DNA of 64,000 nucleotides. Source: Geobacter sp. Lineage in GTDB: Bacteria > Desulfobacterota > Desulfuromonadia > Geobacterales > Geobacteraceae. The notes under the pieces are model-generated. The model saw only the letters and a list, made by a program, of their open reading frames with translations, had not been told where the DNA came from and did not search any database. A program made the translations under genes and the position numbers. Position 1 is the stretch's first letter. Every line of letters begins with the position of its first letter. Of this stretch, positions 31,600-40,040 are shown piece after piece. The DNA lies in contig DNJC01000127.1 of the NCBI GenBank assembly GCA_003490025.1, positions 3,162-67,161 on the forward strand, written 5' to 3'.

Positions 31600-34206
31600 C
31601 TAGACTTTCTCGATCTTGACGCCGGTGAAACCGCCGTTTCTCGCCGTGGAGCCGCTGAGACGATCGTAATCGTCGACAAGAAGCTCGTTGTTGTTCCCGC
31701 CGCGCGGTTGCGCCTTGGCGTAGTCCCTGGCAGCCACGCGCCCGTAGGCCCAGTGACCCTGGCCGTAGCATTTGGCGATGGTGCCTGGACGCAGCCCTTC
31801 CCAAAGCTTCGCCTTGGTGACGATGGAGCCGGTAGTCGAGGTCAGGCGGACGGTGTCGCCCGTCTTGATGCCGAGCTTCTTGGCATCGACCGGGTTGATC
31901 TTCACCACGTCGTCCCAGCTGTCGTCGCCCACGTCGACCTTCTTGAACTCCTGGTACCAGGGGTTGTTGGCGCTGCGCCCTTCCCGGTTCAGACGGGACT
32001 TGTAGTCGATGAAGGTGAACGGGTACTCCTTGTCGCTGCCGTGACGCTTGGGCGACTCGTAGTGCGGCACGAAGACAAGCTCGCCCTGGGCCTCGTAACC
32101 GCTGGACTTCAGGATGTCGTCTATGCCGGTCTTGAGCTTTTCGGCGTGCAGGCCAAGCGTCTTTTTCAGGGTCACGCTGTAGAACTCGAACTTCCCGGTC
32201 TCGGTCTTGAATTTCCCCTCGAACTTGCCGGTGGCGGGATCGACCTTGCCCCAGTTCTTCTTGTATTTGTAGGTCTCGGAGTTGTAGATGCCCCGCTTCT
32301 TGAAACCAGCCCAACCGGCGACCTGGTCGCCTTTCATCTTTTCCTTGCCGTCCCAGACCTTTTGCGAGGAGATTTTCGCCGCGATCTCGGCGAATTCATC
32401 GGCGCTGGCCGGCTTCTTCTTGGTCTCCGGGTCCTCGAAGGAGGCGTAGTAGTTGTAGAGGTTGGCAAAACCCCTGGCCTTGAGTTTCTCGGCCAGGAGC
32501 CACATCACCTCGACCTCTTCGGACTTCACCTGCCAAAGCGGCTTGGCCACAGGCTGCTGGATGGACATGTGGCCGTGCAGGTTGGCCATGTTGGTGATGA
32601 TGCTGAGCTTTTCGGTGGGCGCGAAGGTGGCCGGCAGCACGATGTCGGCGAACTGGGTCATCTCTGAGGCGTTGGTGACCATGTGCACGAAGAAGGGTAT
32701 CTTGGCCATCGCCTTGTCCCAGCGCTGGGCGCCGGTGCAGGAGAAGTTGAAGTTGCTCCAGGTGCTGAGGAATACCTTGATCGCCTCCGGGTGCTTCAAC
32801 AGGCCGTTGGCCACGTTGTTGGTGACCACGCCGATCTTGGCGCTCTCCTTGACGGTGCCGTCCTTTTCCTTCTTCTTGTCGATCCCCCCCAGAAGAGCGG
32901 GCATCTCCTTGGTGCCGCGGCCGTCGATCTTCTTCCCCTTGCCGGACTTCTTGGCAAGCTCGTCCACGAAGGCGTCGCTTATCTCGGGGAATTTCTCGAC
33001 CGGGACGCTGGAGCTTTGCATGACGCCCCCCTCGGTCTCGATGCTCCCCAGGATCCCGTTCAGCGCGTAGACCGACATGGAGGCGTAGGTCCCGCGGGGG
33101 CTCATGGCCACGCCCGGTCCCATCCAGACGGCGCAGGCGCTCCCCGCTTTACCCATGGCGCGGGCCACCCGCACGATCTGCTCCTCGGGGATCAGGGTCT
33201 TCTTGGCGGCCCAGGCCGGGGTCTTGTCCTTGAGCTCGAGGTTCCAGTACTTGACGATGCCGTGGGTCTGCTTCTCCACGAAGGCGGCCTCGTCGACCGT
33301 GGCGCCGGCCTTGAACAGGTTCTTGCCGTCCTTGAAGTCGCCGACGAACTCCTTGCTCCAGTACCCCTCTGTGAGAAGGACATGGGCAAGAGCCGAAGCG
33401 AGGGCGCCGTCCTCACCCGGCTTGATGGGAAGCCACTCGTTGGCCTTGGCCACCGAGGCGCTCATGCGGGGATCGACGGCGATGACCGTGCCGCGGTCGA
33501 GGATGTCGCTGAACTTGGAGATGGCGTTGGGCACCTGGCGGTTCGAAGAGAGAGGGTCGCAGCCCCAGATGACCAGGCACTTGGTCTTGGCCAGATCGTA
33601 ATCGCGATAACCGAAGAAGCCCTGGGTGTAACCGGGGCCCATTTTCTCCGCCTCGGCACAGATGGCGCTGTGGGAGAAATAGTTAGGGGTTCCGTAGATC
33701 TTCGGCAGTGTGCCGTAGAGTAGATCCGTTGCGGTCGAGGAATAACGACCGCGCATGTACATCAATTTCTCCGGCTCGCCCGCCTTGCGCAGTTCCATCA
33801 TCTTGTCAGCCAGGGTGTCAAGCGCCTCGTCCCAGGTGATCGGAACGAACTTGGGATCTATGCCGCGCCCTTTCTGCGGGTTGGTCCTCTTCATGGGGAC
33901 CTTGATGCGGTCCGGATCGTAGGTCTGCTGGATCATCATGTGACCGCGCGGGCAGCAGTAGCCGCCGTTGGCCTTGGAAAGCTGGTTGCCGCGCACCTTG
34001 GCGATGCGGCCGTCCTGAACGAAGAACTCCACCGGGCACCACGCGGTGCACCCCTGGCAGGTGGAGGGTATCCACTCGCCCTTGGCGGCTCCGGCCGCGG
34101 CTGGGGCGTCACCGGCTGCAAAGGCGTTCAGCTTGGGCACGCCTATAGCCGCCACCGCTCCGGCGGCAGCAGTTACCTTGAGAAAATCCCTACGCTTGAT
34201 TTCCAT
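31600..34206 (-). CDS. arrA: Respiratory arsenate reductase catalytic subunit ArrA
   Basis: This 868-residue molybdopterin oxidoreductase reduces As(V) to As(III) as terminal electron acceptor in the periplasm. The Tat leader is IKRRDFLKVTAAAGAVAAIG (3-22). The [4Fe-4S] cluster uses C50, C53, C57 (CQGCTAWC) and a Cys at 84/85. Mo ligand Cys183 lies in FSHSAICAEAEKMGPGY. The motif RGRY (152-155) is the ArrA signature, in contrast to GRGWG of ArxA. His179-Ser180, Lys188 and Tyr200 fall at the spacing I recall for the substrate pocket of the Shewanella Arr structure. ATG 34206 follows GGAGG. Co-located with arrB, arrD, triheme cytochrome and a two-component system. Confidence 0.9.
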   Translation of the reverse strand: MEIKRRDFLKVTAAAGAVAAIGVPKLNAFAAGDAPAAAGAAKGEWIPSTCQGCTAWCPVEFFVQDGRIAKVRGNQLSKANGGYCCPRGHMMIQQTYDPDRIKVPMKRTNPQKGRGIDPKFVPITWDEALDTLADKMMELRKAGEPEKLMYMRGRYSSTATDLLYGTLPKIYGTPNYFSHSAICAEAEKMGPGYTQGFFGYRDYDLAKTKCLVIWGCDPLSSNRQVPNAISKFSDILDRGTVIAVDPRMSASVAKANEWLPIKPGEDGALASALAHVLLTEGYWSKEFVGDFKDGKNLFKAGATVDEAAFVEKQTHGIVKYWNLELKDKTPAWAAKKTLIPEEQIVRVARAMGKAGSACAVWMGPGVAMSPRGTYASMSVYALNGILGSIETEGGVMQSSSVPVEKFPEISDAFVDELAKKSGKGKKIDGRGTKEMPALLGGIDKKKEKDGTVKESAKIGVVTNNVANGLLKHPEAIKVFLSTWSNFNFSCTGAQRWDKAMAKIPFFVHMVTNASEMTQFADIVLPATFAPTEKLSIITNMANLHGHMSIQQPVAKPLWQVKSEEVEVMWLLAEKLKARGFANLYNYYASFEDPETKKKPASADEFAEIAAKISSQKVWDGKEKMKGDQVAGWAGFKKRGIYNSETYKYKKNWGKVDPATGKFEGKFKTETGKFEFYSVTLKKTLGLHAEKLKTGIDDILKSSGYEAQGELVFVPHYESPKRHGSDKEYPFTFIDYKSRLNREGRSANNPWYQEFKKVDVGDDSWDDVVKINPVDAKKLGIKTGDTVRLTSTTGSIVTKAKLWEGLRPGTIAKCYGQGHWAYGRVAARDYAKAQPRGGNNNELLVDDYDRLSGSTARNGGFTGVKIEKV

Positions 34207-34216
34207 TCCGTCCCTC

Positions 34217-34525
34217 CTATTTTTTGTGGCACTTGGCGCAAGCACCTTTCACCGAAAAAGCCTTCTTGCCGTTGTGGCAGGCACCGCAGGACTTACCCTT
34301 TTGCATCTGCTTCATGGTGACAGCGGCGTGCTGTTTGGAGCTGAGATACAGTTTGTCGTGGCACTCGGTGCAGGCCAGCTGCATGCCGTCCACATGCGCC
34401 TCGTGGCTGAAGAGGACATCTCCCCCCTTGTTTTTGAGCGTGATGTCGCCCCCACCCACGGCGGCCGATACGGCGCCGGCTGCGGTGAGCACAATACAGG
34501 CGGTCATTGCGGCGAGCTTTCTCAT
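34217..34525 (-). CDS. Triheme c7-type periplasmic cytochrome
   Basis: This 102-residue exported cytochrome has a signal peptide (about 1-24) and three heme-binding motifs CTECH, CGACH and CAKCH, each with extra distal His residues (HEAHVDG, KQHAAVT). This is the cytochrome c7/c3 triheme pattern common in Geobacter. It is the first gene of the arsenate reductase operon, 10 bases before arrA, and probably delivers electrons to ArrAB in the periplasm. A GGAGG ribosome site precedes the ATG. A candidate sigma-54 promoter lies upstream. Confidence 0.9.
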   Translation of the reverse strand: MRKLAAMTACIVLTAAGAVSAAVGGGDITLKNKGGDVLFSHEAHVDGMQLACTECHDKLYLSSKQHAAVTMKQMQKGKSCGACHNGKKAFSVKGACAKCHKK

Positions 34526-34602
34526 GCGTCTGTTCCTCCTTTGGTGTGTGTTGCGTCAATTGACTAATGGTAGCAGAGAAGTTAATTAGTTCCAGCGCCG
34601 AG

Positions 34603-34619
34603 GGCTCTAATGTCGCCAA
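34603..34619 (-). promoter_or_regulatory. Candidate sigma-54 promoter for the arr operon
   Basis: On the minus strand TTGGCGACATTAGAGCC contains the GG-N10-GC spacing of -24/-12 promoters, about 78 bases before the cytochrome gene. The -24 half is good but the -12 half (GAGCC) is weak. The adjacent sigma-54-activating regulator makes it plausible. Confidence 0.35.
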
Positions 34620-34650
34620 GAAAAAATGTCAAGTTCCGTTTACATCATGG

Positions 34651-36027
34651 TCATTTCGCCTCGGTTCCCGCACTGGAGTCATGCTCGCGGAGCTTGTCCC
34701 AGAGGGCCTGGCGGGAGAGCCCGAGAATCTCGGCGCAGCGCCCCTTCCGGCCGTCGGTGGCAGCCAGAACTCGCTCGATGTAGCGCCTCTCGAACTCGGC
34801 AAGCGCCTCCCTGAGCGGCATGCCCACCGCTATCTTCTCAAAGATCGTGCCAACCTGCCGGCCGTCGCCGGTGACGCGCGGTATGTGGCGCTGCAGGATC
34901 TGCTGGCCGGGATAGAGCACGCAGAGCTGCTCGATAAGGTTGGACAGCTGGCGCACGTTCCCCGGCCAGTGGAGCCGCAGCAGCCCTTCCATCGCCTCGG
35001 GGGTCAAGCGGATCCGAGCCTCCCTCCCTTTGGAGAAATGCTCGATGAAGTGCGCCGCCAGCAGGGGGATGTCCTCGCGACGGTCGCGCAGCGGCGGGAT
35101 GGTGAGGGCAACGACGTTGACCCGGTAGAAGAGGTCCTCCCTGAACTCCCGCCTCTGCACCATGGCTGACAGGTCACGGTTGGTGGCGCAGACCAGCCTG
35201 AAGTCCAGCCCGTACGACTTGGCGCCGCCCACCCGCGCCGCAGTCCGCTCACCCAGCGCACGCAGGAGCTTGGCCTGCACGGCGAGGCTCAGTTCGCCTA
35301 TCTCGTCCAGGGACAGGGTACCCCCCTGTGCCAGTTCCAGGTATCCGGGCCTGCTCCGGTCCGCTCCGGTGTAAGCCCCCTTCTCGACGCCGAAGAGTTC
35401 GGCCTCGACCAGGGTCTCAGGTATGGCGGCACAGTTGACCCGCACCATCGGACCACGGCTGCGCCCGCTCATGGCGTGCGCCGTTTCCGCAAGGAGCTCC
35501 TTCCCCGTGCCGCTCTCGCCCAGAAGCAGCAGGCTCGCCTCGCTGGCCGCGACGACGGCGACGGTGTCCAGCACCCCGCGCATCGCCGGAGAGCGGGTGA
35601 CGATCCTGGAGCGCGGGTCCGGTCCTCCGGTCAGTTCCGCCAGTCTCTTCTCCATGCTGCGCAGGGAAAGTATCCGCTCCAGTTTCATCAGCAGCACGTC
35701 CACCGGAAACGGCTTGGTGATGAAGTCGAAGGCACCGAGCTTCATCGCCCTGACCGCCATCTCCACCGTGGCCTGCCCCGTCATCACCAGGGCGTGGCAT
35801 CGGGGCTGGAGTTCAAGAAGCTCGCAAAGCACGTCCAGGCCGTCGGCATCCGGCAGCCTGACATCCTGCAGCACCAGGTCAAAGGACTCGTCATGGCCGG
35901 CGGAAAGAGCCGCCGCCCCGCTGGCCGCCAGGCGCGTCAGGTATCCCTGCCGGGACAAGGCCTCGTGCAAGGCCGCGCCCAGAAGCGGGTCGTCTTCCAC
36001 CAGCAGCAGCTTTATGTCTGTGATCAT
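34651..36027 (-). CDS. Sigma-54-dependent response regulator of the arr locus
   Basis: This 458-residue NtrC-type activator has receiver Asp55 in LVLQDVRLPD. Its AAA+ domain has Walker A GESGTGKE, the sigma-54 loop GAYTGA (Phe replaced by Tyr, tolerated) and RVNVVALTIPPLRDR. The Fis-type DNA-binding end has GRCAEILGLSRQALWDKL. The start overlaps the sensor kinase stop (ATGA), so they form a two-component pair. The pair plus the PhnD-type binding protein matches the arrTSR/arxXSR-type regulatory trio in arsenate respirers. It probably activates the operon starting at 34525. Confidence 0.9.
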   Translation of the reverse strand: MITDIKLLLVEDDPLLGAALHEALSRQGYLTRLAASGAAALSAGHDESFDLVLQDVRLPDADGLDVLCELLELQPRCHALVMTGQATVEMAVRAMKLGAFDFITKPFPVDVLLMKLERILSLRSMEKRLAELTGGPDPRSRIVTRSPAMRGVLDTVAVVAASEASLLLLGESGTGKELLAETAHAMSGRSRGPMVRVNCAAIPETLVEAELFGVEKGAYTGADRSRPGYLELAQGGTLSLDEIGELSLAVQAKLLRALGERTAARVGGAKSYGLDFRLVCATNRDLSAMVQRREFREDLFYRVNVVALTIPPLRDRREDIPLLAAHFIEHFSKGREARIRLTPEAMEGLLRLHWPGNVRQLSNLIEQLCVLYPGQQILQRHIPRVTGDGRQVGTIFEKIAVGMPLREALAEFERRYIERVLAATDGRKGRCAEILGLSRQALWDKLREHDSSAGTEAK

Positions 36028-37493
36028 AGCGAACCTCTTCTGGCGAGATGGGGGATGGTGACGGTGAAGATGGTCGCGCCGGGGCGGCTCTCAAAGGAGA
36101 GTTTCCCGCCGTGCATCTCCACGATGCTCTTGCAGATGGCGAGACCGACGCCGGTTCCCTGTCCCGCGGGCTTTGTGGTGTAGAAGATGTCGAAGATCTG
36201 CGACTGCAACTCCTGCGGGATCCCGGTGCCCCGGTCGCTGACCGAGATGGTGTAGGTGGTCGCCGCACAGGCTGCCGTCAGATGCACCTCGCCGCCGGTT
36301 GGGGAAGCGTCGGCCGCGTTGATCAGCAGGTTCAGGATCACCTGCTGTATCTTCCCCTTGTCCAGGCGCAGCCTCACAGGAGGGTTGCAGTTGTCCCGGG
36401 CAAGGAACAGTACCGGGTACCTCTTCATCGCCATGCGGGCGAACTCGGAGCTTTCCATGAAGAAGCGGTCGCTTGGCACGGGCTGGAGTTCCAGCGACCC
36501 GGTCCGGCTGAAGTCGCTCAGCTGACGCACGATCCGTTCTATCCGTTGCGTTCCCTGTTTGATGAAGTCCAGGTTGTGGTTGGGCGCGACGCTGTCCTGT
36601 TCCAGGTTGTGTATGCAGGTGTTGATGGTGAAGAGCGGGTTGTTCACCTCGTGGGCCACCCCGGCCACGATCTTGCCGATGGACGCGAGCTTCTCGCTCT
36701 GGACCAGCTGCGCCACGGCGCGCTCCCGTTCGGACTCGCTGCGGCGCAGCCGCTCCAGCATCTCGCGGAAGCTCTCCTGGAGCATGCCGATCTCGTCGGG
36801 CCGGCGGCGAGGTAATTCGACAGCCAGGTTGTCCGTAGATATGGCCGACATAAGGGCGGTGAGGCGTTCCAGCGGGCGGGCCATGCTGCGGCCGATCAGG
36901 TAGGAAAGCAGGGCGCCGAGCAGAAAAAAGAGGCCGGCAGCGCCGATTATGCGCCGGGCGAGGGCCTGCAGCTTGGCTTCCAGCGGGGCGGTGGATACCC
37001 CCACCCGCAGGGTCCCCCAACTCTTCCCGTAGATGTGCAACGGCATCGCCATGTCCAGGATGGCCGGCTGCGACTTCCCCCCCGGCACCATGGCGCTCAG
37101 ATATCTTTCCTCGGCCATGGCCCTTCGGGTCAGGGGGTCGGAGTAGGTCTTGCCGTATTCGGAGTATTTGTTGTGAACCAGGACCTTGCCTTCCTCGTCC
37201 GTAACAAACGCATGAACAACGGGGATGCCGCTGTTGTTCATGATCTCCTCGATGAAGTTGTCGAGCAGGCCCCCCTCTCCGATCACCCCCATCTCCTCGT
37301 ACAGCAAGGCGTTGATGATCGGCGATGCGAGCGAAGTCACCACCTGCTTCCCTTCAGCCTCCAGGCTTTCGTAAAGCAGCCGCCGTTCGTTCTTCCAGGC
37401 CCACCACCCCCAGAGGGCGGAGGAGAAAGCCACCAGCAACACGGCCAGCAGCAGGAACTGGCTCTTTATGCTGAAAAATTTCTCTGTTTTCAT
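36024..37493 (-). CDS. Membrane sensor histidine kinase of the arr locus
   Basis: This 489-residue kinase has an N-terminal membrane helix (about 12-30), a periplasmic sensor region (to about 180), a second helix (about 183-205), and a HAMP segment after it. The H-box is IVAGVAHEVNNPLFTINT, with the ATPase boxes RIVRQLSDFS, ILNLLINAADASP and GTGVGLAICKSIVEM. Its ATG overlaps the PhnD gene stop (ATGA), indicating coupled translation. It is expected to sense oxyanion via the binding protein and phosphorylate the regulator at 34651. Confidence 0.9.
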   Translation of the reverse strand: MKTEKFFSIKSQFLLLAVLLVAFSSALWGWWAWKNERRLLYESLEAEGKQVVTSLASPIINALLYEEMGVIGEGGLLDNFIEEIMNNSGIPVVHAFVTDEEGKVLVHNKYSEYGKTYSDPLTRRAMAEERYLSAMVPGGKSQPAILDMAMPLHIYGKSWGTLRVGVSTAPLEAKLQALARRIIGAAGLFFLLGALLSYLIGRSMARPLERLTALMSAISTDNLAVELPRRRPDEIGMLQESFREMLERLRRSESERERAVAQLVQSEKLASIGKIVAGVAHEVNNPLFTINTCIHNLEQDSVAPNHNLDFIKQGTQRIERIVRQLSDFSRTGSLELQPVPSDRFFMESSEFARMAMKRYPVLFLARDNCNPPVRLRLDKGKIQQVILNLLINAADASPTGGEVHLTAACAATTYTISVSDRGTGIPQELQSQIFDIFYTTKPAGQGTGVGLAICKSIVEMHGGKLSFESRPGATIFTVTIPHLARRGSL

Positions 37494-38371
37494 CGGTGGC
37501 ACCCTATGCCGCAACCGTGGGGAATCTCGCGTATCATCCGGAAGATGCCGCGATAATCGTCGATAACCGCCGGTGCGAAGCCATAGCAGAATTCGTCGTC
37601 CCAGGTCTTCATGATGGCCTGGTGTTTCGGATTGTTGCGGTCCAGCTTCAAAAGCGCGCTCGTCAGCGCCTCGATTACGCCGGGAGGCGTGTCCTTTCGC
37701 ACCACAAGCGGAACCGAAGGGATGGGAGCCGACCAGGCCAGAATGCGCAGGCCGTGCGACTTGTACTTCTCGGCCACCACATCCTTCACCGCTCCGGCGT
37801 CGTACTGCCCCTTCAGGATCGCCTTGGCCACAGCATCGTGGTGCTGGAGGTTGACGAACGATTTCAGATCGCGCAGGCCCACTCCGTTGTCCCAGAGGAG
37901 ATAGCGCGGAATGAGGTTGCTGGAGGTCGAATGGGGGGACCCAAAGGCCATGGTCTTGCCGCGCAATTCCCGGATGTCCCTGAGCTTTGAATCGGCACGA
38001 ACGATGATGGCGCTGCGGTAGAATGGGGTGCCGTCCTTGTTGAGCGGCTTCAGGATCGGAATGGCCTGGTAATTGATATTGGCCTCGGCGAAGGTGACGT
38101 CCCCGAGAGAGCTGATCTGTGTCACTCCCTGCTGAAGGAACCGGACCGCCTCGGGATAGTCCTTGCTGATCTTCAGTTCAAACCGGTAAGGGGTCTCTGC
38201 GGTCAGGTAGTCCATGATCGGCTGGTAGCGCTTGTACATGACCAGGGGGTTGTAGCGGGGGATGACGCCGAAACGCACCACCGGCTTGTCCGCCGTCAAC
38301 GCGCGGCCGGGAAAGAGCGGCACGGCGAGAGCCAGCGCCAGCAGCAGTGAGAAGGTGACTTTCTTGTTCAT
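37490..38371 (-). CDS. PhnD-family periplasmic oxyanion-binding protein (ArrT/ArxX-like)
   Basis: This 293-residue exported binding protein has a signal peptide at 1-26 (ending FPGRALTAD) and the PhnD fold. Segments are VVRFGVIPRYNPLVMYKRYQ, LQQGVTQISSLGDVTFAEA and FGSPHSTSSNLIPRYLLW, the last for phosph(on)ate/arsenate-type anion contact. No ABC permease genes are adjacent; instead it is followed by the kinase and regulator genes. Such solitary PhnD proteins act as sensors in arsenate respiration operons. ATG 38371 follows AGGGAGC. It is divergent from arsR. Confidence 0.86.
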   Translation of the reverse strand: MNKKVTFSLLLALALAVPLFPGRALTADKPVVRFGVIPRYNPLVMYKRYQPIMDYLTAETPYRFELKISKDYPEAVRFLQQGVTQISSLGDVTFAEANINYQAIPILKPLNKDGTPFYRSAIIVRADSKLRDIRELRGKTMAFGSPHSTSSNLIPRYLLWDNGVGLRDLKSFVNLQHHDAVAKAILKGQYDAGAVKDVVAEKYKSHGLRILAWSAPIPSVPLVVRKDTPPGVIEALTSALLKLDRNNPKHQAIMKTWDDEFCYGFAPAVIDDYRGIFRMIREIPHGCGIGCHR

Positions 38372-38425
38372 AAACTTCGAGCTCCCTGCAATGACCGCAA
38401 ATGGCAGATTGAACCGATTTAACGC

Positions 38426-38454
38426 TTGACCATATCCGTATACACGGATATACT
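38426..38454 (+). promoter_or_regulatory. arsR promoter with ArsR operator
   Basis: TTGACC (38426-38431) and TATACT (38449-38454) are 17 bases apart. The spacer is filled by the palindrome ATATCCGTATACACGGATAT (38432-38451), with perfect eight-base arms. A repressor bound there would occlude the promoter. The same half-sites recur before acr3. Confidence 0.8.
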
Positions 38455-38461
38455 CCCCGCC

Positions 38462-38803
38462 ATGAATGAACCCGCACAGATATTCAGAGCCCTCGCCGAC
38501 GAGACCCGTCTGCGCATACTCGCCCTGCTCCTTAGCCAGGGGGAACTCTGCGTCTGCGACATCATAGCTGCGCTCAAGCTGCCCCAGTCGACCGTGTCCC
38601 GCCACCTCGCCTACCTGAGGAAATCGGGGCTGGTTAGCGACCGGCGCTGCGGGCTCTGGATGTACTACTCGCTCGCTCCCGAGCAAAAAGGTTTCCGGGG
38701 CGTGCTGATTCAGTTCCTTAGGCAGAACCTGGCCGACTTCCCGACCACCAAGGCAGACAGCACATCCCTTGCGGTTTGTGCCGACGGCCGCTGCTGCGAC
38801 TGA
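38462..38803 (+). CDS. arsR: ArsR arsenite-responsive repressor
   Basis: This 113-residue winged-helix repressor has LADETRLRILALLLSQGELC then VCDIIAALKLPQSTVSRHL. The ELCVCD motif (Cys30, Cys32) is the arsenite-binding element that releases DNA. The C-terminal tail is Cys-rich (VCADGRCCD), perhaps adding ligands. ATG 38462 lies eight bases past the -10 region, so the leader is very short. It is the first gene of an arsR-acr3 unit, divergent from the PhnD gene. Confidence 0.93.
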   Translation: MNEPAQIFRALADETRLRILALLLSQGELCVCDIIAALKLPQSTVSRHLAYLRKSGLVSDRRCGLWMYYSLAPEQKGFRGVLIQFLRQNLADFPTTKADSTSLAVCADGRCCD

Positions 38804-38819
38804 AAAAATTTAGGCGATT

Positions 38820-38839
38820 ATATCCGCCTAAACGGATAT
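38820..38839 (+). promoter_or_regulatory. Second ArsR-type operator before acr3
   Basis: ATATCCG-N6-CGGATAT is a near copy of the operator at 38432-38451, with the same half-site. It is nested with a second palindrome, TTAGGCG / CGCCTAA (38810-38831). It lies between arsR and acr3, so acr3 may have its own regulated promoter. Confidence 0.7.
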
Positions 38840-38883
38840 CGCAAAGACAAATCACGCTGACAGCACCAAGGAGGCAAAGCATA

Positions 38884-39948
38884 ATGTCCGAAGCCATCTC
38901 TAAGAAGCTCTCTTTCCTCGACCGCTGGCTCACCTTCTGGATCTTCGCCGCCATGGCGCTGGGGGTGGGGCTCGGCTATTTCGTCCCGGGGACCGAGTCC
39001 TTCATCAACCGTTTCCAGGTCGGGACCACCAACATCCCCATCGCCATCGGCCTGATCCTGATGATGTACCCCCCCTTCGCCAAGGTCAGGTATGAGGACA
39101 TGCCGGAGGTCTTCAAGAACAAGAAAATCCTGGGAATCTCGCTGGTGCAGAACTGGCTGATCGGGCCGGTGCTCATGTTCGTGCTCGCCATCGCCCTGCT
39201 CCCGGACAAGCCGGAGTACATGATCGGCCTGATCATGATAGGTCTCGCGCGCTGCATCGCCATGGTGATCGTCTGGAACGAGCTGGCCAAGGGGAACACC
39301 GAGTACGCTGCGGGACTGGTCGCCTTCAACAGCATCTTCCAGGTCCTTTTCTACAGCGTTTACGCCTGGTTCTTCATCACGGTGCTCCCCCCCTACTTCG
39401 GCCTGACCGGGAGCATGGTCGATGTCAGCATCCGCCAGATCGCCGAAAGCGTCTTCATCTACCTCGGCATCCCCTGCATAGCGGGTGCGCTGACACGGCT
39501 TATCGGCGTCAAGGCCATGGGGGTTGAGCGCTATCACCGCGAAGTGGTGCCGCGCATCGGCCCTATCACCCTGGTCGCCCTCCTCTTCACCATCGTCGTG
39601 ATGTTCAGCCTGAAGGGGAACCTGATCGTTCAACTGCCGATGGACGTGGTGCGCATCGCGATACCGATGCTGATCTACTTCGTGCTGATGTTCCTGGTTT
39701 CGTTCTGGATGGGGAAGAAGCTCGGGGCCGACTACTCCAAGACCACCACCCTCGCCTTCACCGCCGCCAGCAACAACTTCGAACTCGCCATCGCCGTGGC
39801 GGTCGCGGTGTTCGGCATCAATTCCGGCGCGGCCTTCGCTGCGGTGATCGGGCCGCTGGTCGAGGTACCGGTGATGATCGGCCTGGTAAACGTTGCATTT
39901 TGGCTCCAGGCACGGTATTTTCGAACCGCCGACGCCAAAACCGTATAA
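38884..39948 (+). CDS. acr3: Acr3-type arsenite efflux permease
   Basis: This 354-residue transporter has ten predicted helices and exports arsenite. The conserved Cys124 is in GLARCIAMVIVWNELAKG, which is essential in Acr3 proteins. Another family hallmark is FTAASNNFELAIAVAVAVFG. It begins with FLDRWLTFWIFAAMALGVG, a standard Acr3 start. ATG 38884 is preceded by AAGGAGG. It is next to arsR under ArsR control, and would remove As(III) produced by ArrA or taken up from outside. Confidence 0.95.
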   Translation: MSEAISKKLSFLDRWLTFWIFAAMALGVGLGYFVPGTESFINRFQVGTTNIPIAIGLILMMYPPFAKVRYEDMPEVFKNKKILGISLVQNWLIGPVLMFVLAIALLPDKPEYMIGLIMIGLARCIAMVIVWNELAKGNTEYAAGLVAFNSIFQVLFYSVYAWFFITVLPPYFGLTGSMVDVSIRQIAESVFIYLGIPCIAGALTRLIGVKAMGVERYHREVVPRIGPITLVALLFTIVVMFSLKGNLIVQLPMDVVRIAIPMLIYFVLMFLVSFWMGKKLGADYSKTTTLAFTAASNNFELAIAVAVAVFGINSGAAFAAVIGPLVEVPVMIGLVNVAFWLQARYFRTADAKTV

Positions 39949-40040
39949 AACCGGCAGAGGCGCAGTTGGTCGTTCCTTAGGTATGCAAACAACACCGTGG
40001 TGTTCGTGGGCGAGCACCCGGCCGGGCAACGGAGACAAAA

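Noticed and set aside
31600..34206. Arsenite oxidase ArxA or a selenate/polysulfide reductase
   Set aside because: The motif at 152-155 is RGRY and not GRGWG, and the pocket residues fit ArrA better.
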